Shown here: positions 34,911-45,694 of the stretch, piece by piece | How positions within the stretch are numbered: the stretch's first letter is position 1 | Layout of the letters: every line of letters begins with the position of its first letter | Source of the DNA: Neoconidiobolus thromboides FSU 785 | Lineage: Eukaryota; Entomophthoromycota; Entomophthoromycetes; Entomophthorales; Neoconidiobolaceae | Length of the DNA stretch: 64,000 bases | Direction: 5' to 3' | Assembly (NCBI GenBank): GCA_025603075.1 | Contig: MU626358.1 | Coordinates: 1 to 64,000, forward strand | Notes under the pieces: model-generated | Database searches by the model: none | Told to the model about the DNA's origin: nothing | What the model saw: only the letters and a program-made list of their open reading frames with translations | Program-made: the position numbers and the translations under genes

Positions 34911-36095
34911 ATGGAAGAAGTAACAAACAATGAGTACATTAAGTCATTAATGGATAATAATAATTATATGTTTGATATAATAAGTGTAGCAACTAAAAAT
35001 CAAATATGGGAATTAAAAATAGTTCAAAAAAAGGGTACCAAGGAAGTAGGAAAAGATTTAAACATCAGTAATAAAGCTGTAAGATATACTATTGGCTCAG
35101 AAATATTTCGATTGAGAAAGGCTGTGCATGAGGAAAATGTAAACGTAGAAGATGAGATTAAATTAAAAAATTTATACGATGAAAGGATTAAAAAAATAAA
35201 TGAAAAGATCAAAAAAGAGTTGTGTAAATTAGTAATTGAACAGGTAGTAAATATAGAAGCAGCAGCTGAACAATTATCGATTGGTTGTGGGATTGCTAAA
35301 TACATTATTTATCAACAAAAAAAGATATCAATGAAAGGTAAAGATACAAGAGAAGTCCATCAAAAGAAGGATATTAAATTAAAAGAAAAAATTAAACAAA
35401 TCTATAATAGTATTAGTGAAAAGGCTAAGCATCAAGTATGGGAATTAGCAATTGTTCAAAGGAAGCGTATGGAAGAAATGGAAAGGGAACTATGCTTTTG
35501 TAATAAACTTATACTTTATATACTTCTTGAAGAATTACAACGACTAAAAAAAGCAATAATTGATGGAAACATAAGTATCGAAGATGAGATAAAATACAAA
35601 AGGGTAATTGATCAAGATTCTAGAAAGTTAAATGATGATTCTAGAAAAAAGTTATGGGAATTAGTAATTGTACAAGGACTATCTTGTAAAGAAGCAGGTA
35701 AAGAATTGTCTATTGCTTGTGATATTGTTGAGTATGTTATTTATCAACAAAAAAAGGAATTGACAGAAGTTAATGAAGTAAGAGAAGTCAAACAAGATGG
35801 AGATAGTAAATCGAAAGGAAGGATCGCTCAAAGTTATAATAAAATAAGCAATGATAATAAGAAAAAGTTATTTGAAGTAGTGAATAATCAGCAAATGAGT
35901 TTAAAAGAAGCAGCAGAAAAATTTTGTATCAAATATAGTACAGCTGGAACCATTATATTTAATGAAAGAAAGAGATTGAGAGAAGCTACAAAAGTAGGGG
36001 AAGTGAACATTAAAGATAATAAAGCCAATGAATCAGTGAATATAAAAGATAGTCAAAAGTTTATTAAATTAAATAACAAAGTTAAAGAAGCTTAA
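34911..36095 (+). CDS. Protein of five tandem helix-turn-helix-like units
   Basis: Single-exon gene of 394 residues, highly charged and Lys/Glu-rich, with no membrane segment. Five related units of about 45 residues can be laid over one another at about residues 24-71, 95-138, 166-215, 239-283 and 311-359. Each has a pattern like 'KKLWELVIVQGLSCKEAGKE' followed by 'LSIACDIVEYVIYQQKK': a first helix, a conserved Gln, a short turn, and two helices with KEAGKEL..I. This resembles the homeodomain-like helix-turn-helix of transposases and DNA-binding regulators. Units 1+2 with their linker are a long duplicate of units 3+4 (linkers 'NVNVEDEIKLK' and 'NISIEDEIKYK'). I do not recognise the family. 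DNA binding is inferred from shape only; there is no catalytic domain. Confidence 0.7.
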   Translation: MEEVTNNEYIKSLMDNNNYMFDIISVATKNQIWELKIVQKKGTKEVGKDLNISNKAVRYTIGSEIFRLRKAVHEENVNVEDEIKLKNLYDERIKKINEKIKKELCKLVIEQVVNIEAAAEQLSIGCGIAKYIIYQQKKISMKGKDTREVHQKKDIKLKEKIKQIYNSISEKAKHQVWELAIVQRKRMEEMERELCFCNKLILYILLEELQRLKKAIIDGNISIEDEIKYKRVIDQDSRKLNDDSRKKLWELVIVQGLSCKEAGKELSIACDIVEYVIYQQKKELTEVNEVREVKQDGDSKSKGRIAQSYNKISNDNKKKLFEVVNNQQMSLKEAAEKFCIKYSTAGTIIFNERKRLREATKVGEVNIKDNKANESVNIKDSQKFIKLNNKVKEA

Positions 36096-37092
36096 TAATT
36101 AATGATAAGGGGTTATCGAAATGTACACAAATAAAATAGCAGCATAGTTCCTATCAATTATTTTGAAATAAATGTATATAAAAGGTTATTAAAACAAAGT
36201 ATAAAATCCATAAAATAGGATTTATTTTTGTGTTTGTGTAATTTTAATTAATGTGTAGTTTTAATGTGCTAATTTTCAATCAGTTTTATAAAAATTATTT
36301 TTATTTTTGAATTGATTTTCTATTTTATTCTCACTCTGAATGTGAATTTTCTTTCTTCTTTGTATTTAAGCTGTTCTCAAAGTACGATTAATTTATCTAC
36401 ATTATCATCATTACTTGTGCTGTATAGACTTTGAGTTATGATATCAACAAACTACACTAAAAATCTATTAAAACCTTGCTATTTACTGTTCCCTTGGGTG
36501 AATGTTAAGAGCTTTTATTTAAAGAATTACTTCATATCTATCACTAGATTCAAAATATCCTTATTACAGTAAATTTTTTAACATGGATTTGACGCTGATA
36601 ATTAATGCAATTAGCAAAGTTCTTTTATAATACTTTACTTCCTTGCTTCTCAACTGTAGTGGTTTAAAAAATTCTTCAAACCGTGTCTTTCATTTGAACA
36701 AATAATCTAAAAATCATATTTCTAGAAACAAGTTTATAATTTTAAATTTTTTAACATAGATTAGATATGGGGATGTATTTTTTGTTCAAGAATTTTACTA
36801 ATAATCTTTCCGCTCAAATAATATTTAAAAATAGAGAAAGTGATAAAATCAAAAAAACACCCTCACGTGTTGTTTTAAAAGCAGAAAACTAATATTCAGG
36901 TTTGTTTTAACGCCAAAGTTGCTTGTCACTTCTAAATTATTATTTACTTTGATTTCACCTGTCCATCTCTCTAAGAATGCTTCTTACATCGTTTTTTATT
37001 CTTATTTCCTCTTAAATCATTTAGTTTCATTTTATTTTAAAGAATTTTTAATTGTAGTACTTGAGATTTTTTTATAAAATTGAAAGTTAAAA
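36096..37092. other. Gene-free spacer with one fold-back element
   Basis: No gene seen. The fold-back element at 36765-36868 is the only recognised feature. Confidence 0.6.
36765..36868 (+). mobile_element. Fold-back miniature element, copy 11
   Basis: Starts ATATGGGGATGT and ends ACACCCTCACG. The central hairpin is half decayed (CCGCTCAAATAATATT). Confidence 0.75.
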
Positions 37093-37479
37093 ATGGATCA
37101 AGAAAATCAAAAAAATGAAGAAACAACAACTGCATTTAGATCCCATCAGGATTTTCACGTTAAAGTAAACAGATTGATATTAAGTATTGAAATTAGTAGA
37201 GTATTAACCCTTAATAACTAGGTAGAAGACGGGCTCAAGAACTTGGTAATGAAATTAAGATTAATTAAATCAAGATTACTAATCGATCCTCAATTTGTAG
37301 CAACATAAGATCATGGATATGAATACAAATATACAAACTAAATGTAAGTTTTGTTTAATTTTTATTGAGCTTATATTTAAGATGATTCTTCCTTTATAGT
37401 ACAAGAGATGGAATCTAGATTACATTATTTGGAAAATATTTATAAAGAAAATCAACCAAAAGCTGAAGAACAACAATAG
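37093..37479 (+). CDS. Small coiled-coil protein (72 residues)
   Basis: Four exons, 37093-37164, 37222-37245, 37301-37343 and 37400-37479. All introns are GT-AG and the reading frame stays open only with this splicing; a typical TACTAAT branch site precedes exon 3. The product has a Gln/Glu-rich head ending 'AFRSHQDFHVK' and one long amphipathic coiled coil ('VEDGLKNLQHKIMDMNTNI' then 'LQEMESRLHYLENIYKEN'). Size, the HQD start and the terminal coiled coil recall BRICK1 of the WAVE actin complex, and more weakly HSBP1, but the match is too loose to name. No signal peptide or membrane segment. Confidence 0.55.
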
Positions 37480-38041
37480 AGTAATCTTCATATGATAAAA
37501 TTCATTAAAGGCTCTTTATATTTTTAATGCACTTTGATAACGATTGGCTGAGAATTTTAATTATTAAAGCTATTATTTTGAAGTTAAGAATTTTTTTAAT
37601 GATTTTATGATAAATAATATTGAGACCTTATAGTTGTATTTTTTATTGAAACTGTAATCTGTTTAATAAATACATATTATCATTCTCTAATTTATTTGAA
37701 TATTTTCAATTACGTAACAGCATCAATTCAATATTAGTCTAAACAATCTAATAAAGTCATAGTAAAGTTTTAGTCTTATTACTTTATATCTCTCTTAGCC
37801 ATACTAATAATGGAATATTATTGGTCTACATCAATATAATATTATTCTTGTTTAATGGGATACTATATATATAACTACTGTAGAATAACATCAAAACTTT
37901 TAGATAAATCGCAATAATAAAGCTATAACCTCAAGGACAGGAAAGCTACAAACACAGCACAAAAAAGCACTTATCATTCAATTTTAAAAAACAACAATAA
38001 ATTAATAACTCACAATAGTTAAAAACAAAATTTATTCAAAC
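37480..38041. other. Convergent intergenic region
   Basis: 3' ends of the coiled-coil gene and glutaredoxin meet here. No other feature seen. Confidence 0.55.
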
Positions 38042-38440
38042 TTAAGCTAATAAAGCTTTAACTTTAGAAGCACCTGAAGAAGAGGTAAAATCATCACAAC
38101 CACCGATATGTTGACCTTTAACGAACACATTTGGTACAGTACGCTGTTTAGTTAAATCTAATAAATAAGATTGGATTTCACTACCGTCATCTACAATTTA
38201 AATTTAAAAACTAAAATAGCAAATTAATATTCCAACTTACCACGGGTATCTAATTCAATTACTTCAACAGGAGCTCCGAGGGTGCTAGCGAATTGCTTGG
38301 CCTTGGTACAGTATGGGCAGTAGGTCTTAGAGAAGATCTATAGCGTGTAATTAAGATTAATAGTTTACTATAAAAATAATAAAACTTACAACAATAGTAC
38401 CACTTGAAATAGCACGATCAACAAGAGCTTTGACGGACAT
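38042..38440 (-). CDS. Dithiol glutaredoxin
   Basis: Three exons from ATG 38440 to TAA 38044-38042, about 100 residues. The start 'MSVKALVDRAISSGTIV' leads into the active site 'FSKTYCPYCTKAKQF' with the dithiol CPYC, then 'VEVIELDTRDDG', the cis-proline motif 'RTVPNVFVKGQHIGGCDDF', and a short tail. Glutaredoxins reduce protein and glutathione disulfides in the cytosol using glutathione. There is no N-terminal extension, so it is probably cytosolic. The order and spacing equal a single-domain class I enzyme. A broken copy lies about 600 bp upstream, at 39048-39290. Confidence 0.93.
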
Positions 38441-39047
38441 CTGAGAGTGTGTTAGTACTTACATTATTTTATCTTTTTATTTTACTTTTACTTTTATTTA
38501 TTCAATTATTACAAATTAATAAAGCTTATTAACAAAGTTAATTTTTTCTTTAAATACTTGGAAGTTGATGCTTAGGTCATTATGAATTGTAGCCAATTAA
38601 TTTCGATTAGTAATTGAATTTAGGATAAACTTTAGGTATTGCTCAAAATGGAAGGATTATTATCACAAAAGTTTAAAATAAGGTAAAGATTTCAAATTTT
38701 GGAATGTTAGTATTTTGTTGAGTTTTATTAAGCTATGTTTAGTTTGTAGTTTATTTTTACTGATTGCTGTAAGATGAGCTATATATGTTGAAATGAATAT
38801 TATAGTATTAAGTGATTTATATGAAAAACAATAATAAATATTGTATAAAATAATACAAAAAACATATAACTATGAAACAAACGATCCATCCAAGTAGCTA
38901 TTTGAATAATCTCAAAAAAACATTAGCAACGCATAAAGTAAAATATAAGCTTGAAATAAAAAAGTAAAAATACTCAATACTAGCTCTTTCAATAACATTT
39001 TTAGTAAATTAAATGTACTCAGCTTGATGACAATATTTTAACTTTGT
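38441..39047. other. Gene-free spacer
   Basis: Region between glutaredoxin and its pseudogene copy. No frame or element recognised. Confidence 0.5.
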
Positions 39048-39290
39048 TTCTATTCTTGCTCAGGGGTAAATCATCATATGCACCAATACTTATACCTTTA
39101 ACAAATACACTTTGTACAGCGTTTTGTTTAGTTAAACCTAATTAATAGGAATCAATTTCATTACTACCATTTATCAATTAGAAATTTTAAAAAAGCTAAA
39201 CAGATCAAAAGATATTTTGACTTACTACAAGTACCTAACTCAATCGCTCTAATAAAGACATTAAACGTAGTATCAAATTATATGATTCTA
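39048..39290 (-). pseudogene. Decayed glutaredoxin copy
   Basis: On the minus strand the block at about 39048-39180 aligns with the last glutaredoxin exon, including TTTAACAAATACACTTTGTA against the same place in the intact gene. 39221-39290 aligns with the end of the middle exon. The intron between them is kept at the same place, so it is a DNA-level copy, not a retrocopy. Stops and changes break it, and the CPYC-coding part is not recognisable. Confidence 0.75.
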
Positions 39291-40499
39291 TCACTTTCCG
39301 TTTTTGTTTAAATTTATATGATTGAGTGAAAAATAAAAGAAAAATAAAGATCAACTGTTACTTTTTTTAGCTTATTTATTTCATGTATAGCTTAATATTT
39401 GTAAGTAGATTAATCTGTTCCTTCGTCAAAAAAGATAATGTTCAATTTTTTTCACTATTGTTGCTCATTTAGTTTTTTTTATAATAGTTCATAATGCTTT
39501 TATAAAAAAATGAGCAATACTTAACTAATAAAAGACTTCAGTACAATATTAGAAAAATATTGCGTTTTGGGCTAAAATAAAATATAAATATATTTACAAT
39601 TGTAAAATAGAAGATTAATTAAAATTTTAAATACATAATATAAACCAACAATTATAAAAATCTTTGTTATATATAATGTATATCTAGGCTTAAATGTTTA
39701 TCTTCTTTATAAAGCTTGATTTAATTTCAAGTTATTAAAAATGAGTTTTATTTTAAATTTTAAAATTTTTATATTTATTTTATTTAGTATACCCTTTTTC
39801 TACATAAAAGGATGTTTAAATAAAAAATTTTATAATATTGCCAATAATATATAATAATTCTAATAAACACTAATTAATTATATATATATAAAGTTCTAAT
39901 TTATACTTATTATAATTAAATTTCATTATAGTTTTAATAACTATTACAATATTATTAATACTAATGATATTGAATTAAATCTTTTTATTAAAGTTATCAC
40001 TTTCACTTTAGCTTGTTATTTTTAATAATAAATTATCTCATAACTAATAAAGTTATAATAAAGATTTATTATTATGAGGATTAAAAATAAACAATTCAAT
40101 TATTATTTAAAGTTATATATTATGTACTAAAGTAATCAAATTAACTTATTTTGTTATAAAATATTGACTATTTAATAACTTTTAATTATAAATAGTATAA
40201 TGATTAAATTATAAGTCATTAGATTTCTGAGTTTCAATTATAAAAGAATAAATTAAATAAATATAGATTTTTGATTGAATTTTTGATAGTATTTATATTT
40301 CCTATAATTAAATAGTTTGTTTAATGTTTACAAAAAGAGTTATTAGTAAAAGAAATTAATTTAGTATAACATATATCTATTTTTTACTAGCTTTTTCAAA
40401 AACAATACTAAGTATTTTGATAATACAGCTGGTGTAAACCTATTATAGCTTAATTAGCTGTTTATTTAAAAATAAAGCTTTGTTGAAATATAGATAAAA
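39291..40499. other. Gene-free AT-rich spacer
   Basis: 1.2 kb with no coding frame or recognised repeat. Confidence 0.6.
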
Positions 40500-40606
40500 T
40501 ATGGGAATATATTTTTTGACTTCATTATTTTTTCCATTTTTTAAGCACTATTTAAGCGGAAAAATTGTTAGGAAAATTCTTAAACATAAAAATATATCCC
40601 CATATA
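40500..40606 (-). mobile_element. Fold-back miniature element, copy 12
   Basis: Ends TATGGGAATATAT and TATCCCCATAT. It abuts copy 13 directly, in the opposite orientation. Confidence 0.8.
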
Positions 40607-41170
40607 ATGTATTTTTTTGTTTAAGTTGTGGAATCTGGTATTCAGTGATTGGAGTCAAAAACAGCTATTACTTGGTTGACTACACTATAAGTCGAAAGGT
40701 CTTAGTTTATGTGACTAAGATAGACTTGAATTATGAAAAATAGTACATAATAGGCTACGAATTATATAAGATAAACAGAATAGACAATACTAATGTAAAA
40801 TCTACGTAGAATACTATTAAATAAACCTAGTGGCTTTATTAAATGTTTGAGATATCAAGGAATAATTCAGTTAAAAAGCCTCGAACTACTATACTATAAA
40901 ATCTCTTTTACACTCTGAAAAGTATAGATATCAATACGAGAGGATAATATTCTTTTGGATGGAGCTAGAAATTCTCATAACAAATCAAAATAAGAGCATG
41001 GGATCGATTGTCTTTAAACTCGAGAACATAGCAGCTTAGGCGATTATGCTATAATTAATCATGGGGCTGACAAAGCGACATTTCACAAAGTTTTACTAAT
41101 AGCTTCTCTGTTCAAATAACATTTAAAAAATAGAAAAAGTAACAAAATTTTAAAAAGATGCATTTATATA
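40604..41170 (+). mobile_element. Fold-back miniature element, copy 13, split by a 460-bp element
   Basis: Left part 40604-40627 (ATGTATTTTTTTGTTTAAG) and right part 41092-41170 (from TTTTACTAATAG) together make one element. The insert between them is flanked by AAGT duplications. Confidence 0.7.
40628..41087 (+). mobile_element. 465-bp element family, copy 1 (nested)
   Basis: Starts TGTGGAATCTGG and ends CATTTCACA. It is flanked by AAGT at 40624-40627 and 41088-41091. Its body is clearly similar to the elements at 41680-42143 and 53533-53997. Confidence 0.8.
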
Positions 41171-41679
41171 ATAACTAAGCTTAAAGAAATTATTTTAAAT
41201 ACTGTCAAAAAAAATTTAACTCAAATTTTATTATTTAAATTAGCAGAATTTCTATTAAGCTTAATAGAAATTCCCGAATTGGCAAGGCCTTTACTAATGT
41301 AACTTATATATTAATACTAAACAAAGTTGTAGTATGTAAATAAATGTATATTCCTATAAAATCACATTGAAAAATATTTATTGTTAACTGCTTTATAGCT
41401 GATACTACAGGTTTACTATCAAATAAATAATTTTAATATTATAATTATACTATTAGTATATTACTAAGTTAATAAATAGTTACATAAGAGGGAATGGTTG
41501 GCTTTAAAACTATAATCAACTATCCTTATATGATATAAGCAATATAATGTTAATATTCATTTTTATTTATTATAATAATTACTTGCTTTTTAACTGTTTA
41601 TTAATTGTTTATTGACTTAGTTATTAATAACTTAAATGACATTAATATTTAATAAACTATTCAGTTAATCAGTGGATGC
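41171..41679. other. Spacer between two inverted 465-bp elements
   Basis: No gene or repeat recognised here. If the two flanking copies pair, this stretch would be the loop. Confidence 0.55.
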
Positions 41680-42143
41680 TGTGAAATATCGCTTTGTCAG
41701 TCCCATGGTTAATTATAGCATAACAATCGCCTAAGCTGTTATGTTCTCGAGTTCAGAAGAAATCAATCCCATGTTCTTATTTTGATTTGTTATGAGAATT
41801 TCTAGCTCCATCCAAAAGAATATTATCCTCTCATTTTGATATCTATACTTTTCAGAGTATGAAAGAGTTTACAGAGTATAGTAGTTCGAGGCTTTTTAAC
41901 TGAATTATTACCTGATATCTCAAACATTTAATAAAGCCACTAAGTTTTCTTAATAGTATTTTACATAGGTTTTACATTAGTATTGTCTATTCTATTTGTC
42001 TTATATAGCTTGTAACCTATTACGTGCTATTCCTCATAATTCAAGTCTATCTTAGTCACATAAACTAAGACCTTTCGACTTATAGTGTAGTCAACCCAGC
42101 AATATTTGTTCTTGACTCCAAACCCTGAGTACCAGATTTCACA
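41680..42143 (-). mobile_element. 465-bp element family, copy 2 (inverted)
   Basis: Ends TGTGAAATATCGC and GATTTCACA. It is flanked on both sides by GATGC (41675-41679 and 42144-42148). Inverted relative to copy 1. Confidence 0.8.
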
Positions 42144-42696
42144 GATGCTAAAACTTTTAAATTTTCTGTTATTTTTATAATGTAAGTTGTGAGGTTAATT
42201 TTAGTTTTTCTATTTTTTATAGATTTTATAATTTTAATTAAAATTATATCACTTTTTTTAAAAAACCATCAGATATTGGATAACAGTGTAGTTTATTGTT
42301 GTTTGATAAAATGTAAATACTTTTTAATATCTTATATTTTTTTTGTATTTTTAGAAAATTATATCTATTTTCCTATTATACTCACAAATAAAAATCTCAA
42401 ATTTTAAAATTAATTAATTGATTTTCTGTTCTACTTAAGATTTTAAAACAATTTTTCTATTATAAAAGGTTTTTCAAATGTCTATCAACTATATTTTTTA
42501 TAATATTTATAATATTCATAAAAAAAATTGAGATTAATATTTAAATTATTAGTTATTTTACAAATTTGTTTAAATATATAATATAATATAAAAGCTTGTA
42601 AAATTTAAAACAATTTTTTGTATTTATTTATATATTAACTTTTATGAACTTAAATAAAAGTTTTTCAAATATTAGATCAATCAAATATTTTTTTGG
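42144..42696. other. Gene-free spacer
   Basis: Very AT-rich. A 72-codon open frame at 42189-42407 is low-complexity hydrophobic and not credible as a gene. Confidence 0.55.
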
Positions 42697-42801
42697 ATAT
42701 AGGGATGTTCTTGATTTCATTACTTTTTTCATTTCTTTAAACACTATTTGAGCAGAAAGATTGCCAATACAATTCTTAAACAAAAAAATACATCCTTATA
42801 T
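42697..42801 (-). mobile_element. Fold-back miniature element, copy 14
   Basis: Ends ATATAGGGATGT and ACATCCTTATAT. Confidence 0.75.
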
Positions 42802-42919
42802 GCTTAATCTAAAAATCTAAAATTTTGATTATTATTTATTATTATTTTTTAAAACTACTATTATTTTAATTAGTTTGTAAAACTTTTATTGACCCTATTA
42901 TATTAAAAGCTCAAATAAT

Positions 42920-43010
42920 CCTATTTTTTAAGAATCTTACTAATAATCATTCTACTCAAATACCATTTGAAAAATGGAAAAAGTAATAAAATCAAAAAAA
43001 ACACTCTCAG
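42920..43010 (+). mobile_element. Fold-back miniature element, copy 15 (5' end decayed)
   Basis: Interior and right end are recognisable (AGAATCTTACTAATAATC, then ACACTCTCAG). The left terminus is lost. 31 bp from copy 16 in the opposite orientation. Confidence 0.65.
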
Positions 43011-43041
43011 ATTTTAAATCTAAGTCATAGTAATTTTATAT

Positions 43042-43147
43042 ATATGGGGATGTTTTTTGGTTTCATTACTTTTTCCATTTTTTAAGCGCTACTTGAATGG
43101 AAAAATTGTTAGTAGAGTTCTTGAATATAAAAATACATCCCCATATA
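43042..43147 (-). mobile_element. Fold-back miniature element, copy 16
   Basis: Nearly perfect ends, ATATGGGGATGT and ACATCCCCATAT. Confidence 0.8.
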
Positions 43148-43991
43148 TGTATTTTCTTAAAATAATATTATTTGAGCTTTTAATACACATTTGAAAAATT
43201 GACCCAAATGGCCTTCATTTTTTGTCTAAATACCGCCGCCTATGTTGATGGGCTAATATTATAAAACATCTATGATACTAGCTGCAGAAAGCTTTGTTAG
43301 TAATTAGAGACTCAAATTTTATTATCTTAAAAGCTCGAATTTGTACGATTACTTTTAATGTACTTTTCTTGCTTTTACCATCGGCTCAGATAGGTGGTCG
43401 ATTTTCTGGAATAACACCTGTTAAAAAACAAAATTGTATAAAGATATTTCTTTTTGTTTAGGAAATTCATTGACGTTTTTTCTATTTAATAGTGCCTAAA
43501 AATGGAAAAATGATGAAACTCAAAATTAACTTAAGTAATTTTTGAGTATTTAATCTCAAAGTTTTAAATTTTAAAAGTATCAAATTTCAACAAAGATAAA
43601 TCTTGTTTTCGAATTACTAGCTTATTTATAAATAACATATATATTATAAAGTAACACAATATTTTATACTTAATATCTTTTACTTAAAATAAATATAACT
43701 CGGTTATTAATTCATTATTTTATAACATTTGAACCTTTAAAAATAATCAATAATCAATAATCAATATTAAACAAGAAACTTTAAATGCTTAATTCGTTTC
43801 ATTAATTTAAAAGCCGCCAATCAAATTTATTACCAATTTAATTAGCAATGTCTTTATAAAATGCATTTGAAATTAAGAGGTTCAATTAAAAGGAGTTGAT
43901 TTAAGAGATATATAAACATTAAAAAAGAAATAGAAATTACATTTTAATTTTAATAATTTATATTTTTAATTGTTTTTGATTTTAAATAAAA
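43148..43991. other. Spacer upstream of carnitine acyltransferase
   Basis: Contains a short remnant of the fold-back family at about 43450-43530 and otherwise nothing recognised. Confidence 0.5.
43450..43530 (+). mobile_element. Fold-back element remnant, copy 17
   Basis: Only the middle is kept (TTTTTGTTTAGGAAATTCAT, then AAAAATGGAAAAATGATGAA). Both termini are lost. Confidence 0.5.
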
Positions 43992-45643
43992 ATGTTTGAA
44001 AATCAAGAATCATTACCACGTCTACCCATCCCAGAATTACAAAATACCATCAACACTTATTTAAAGAGTGTACGTCAATATCTCACACCAGCATCTCAAA
44101 GAGAAGTCGAAAAACTAGCTATTGATTTTATTAAACCAGGTGGCTTAGGAGAAGAATTACAACAACGATTAATTAAATATGATAAAACTCAACGTAATTC
44201 TTGGTTAGAAAAATGGTGGTTGGAATACGCTTATCATCGATATAGGGAACCAACATTGATTAATGTCAATTGGTATTGTTTAGGTAAAGATGAAGAAAAT
44301 GGAAATCGACCTTATCAACCTGATGAATTAACTCCATTTTCTAAATATCAACTAGAAAGAGCTAGTAGATTAATTAATGGTATGTTAGATTATAAACAAA
44401 AGATTGATAAGTAAGTTTTTATTTAAGAAAAGAAACAATACAAATATTAATTATAATAATAAATAGCGAAGAATTTCCAGCAGAATATGTAGGTAAAAAA
44501 CCTATTTGTATGAACCAATATAAAGATATGTTTGGTGTTCATCGATTACCACAAAAAGAATGTGATCGATTAATGAAAACCTTTTTAAAACAAAGCCAAC
44601 ATATTGTGGTTTTAGCCAAAAATCATATTTATAAAGTATCTGTTTATGAAAAAGAGACTGGAAATAGATTATCTAATAAGGATATTCAAAGGTAAGTTAT
44701 ATATTTCATTAAGTTATAAGATTTTTTAATATTAATTAAATGGATTTTTAGTCAATTACTTAAGGTTGTTAAAGATGCTATTGATGCTCCAAAAAGTGAT
44801 AAAATTTGTTTATTAACTTGTGCCCATAGAGATTTATGGACTGAAGTAAGCTTTTATTTATTATTATAATATATTTAAATTTATTAATAATTGATTACTT
44901 TATTAATTATAGTGTTATGAAGAACTAATTAAAGAAGATGAACAAAATTTAAAAGAATTATTAGTAATTCATGAAAGTTTATTTGTAGTTAGTTTAGATG
45001 ACCATACAACAGAAAATAATTTAAATAATAAACATAAGAATATATATCATGGATTTAATGGCAATAATCGATGGTTAGATTCAGCATTATCATTAATCAT
45101 TGATTCCACAGGTACATGTGGATTAAATGGAGAACATTCGCCATTAGATGCTTTAATACCAGCTTCTGTTTTGGATTTTGCTATTAAATCAAATAATAAT
45201 TATAAAGATTGTAATAATATTGAGAATATTAAGAGATTAAATTTTAATATTAATCAAAATATTAAAACTAAAATCGAATTGGCTCAAAGAGATATAACTA
45301 AATTAATTGCAGATTCTAATAGTATTGTTTTTCCTTTTATGGATTATGGTGTTGATTATATTAAAAAGAATGGTAAATTATTAAATGATAATAGTAATAA
45401 TAAATGTTAATATTAATCTTAATTATTATTTTTTAATAGCAAAAACAAGCCCAGATGGATATATTCAAATGGCTTTACAATTAGCCCATTATCATTTACA
45501 TGGATATTGTGTATCTACTTATGAAACTGGAAGTACAAGAAAATTTTTACATGGAAGAACAGATGCCATTCGAGTTTATTCAGAACAATCTTTAGAATTT
45601 TGTAAAAGTATGAAAGAAGATAAATTTAATGTAAGTTTAATAT

Positions 45644-45694
<51 letters not shown>

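Noticed and set aside
40501-40743. 80-codon open frame
   Set aside because: It runs across two fold-back elements and the edge of the 465-bp element; a chance reading of repeat DNA.
42189-42407. 72-codon hydrophobic open frame
   Set aside because: Low-complexity Ile/Phe/Leu reading of T-rich DNA, without a neighbouring exon or motif.
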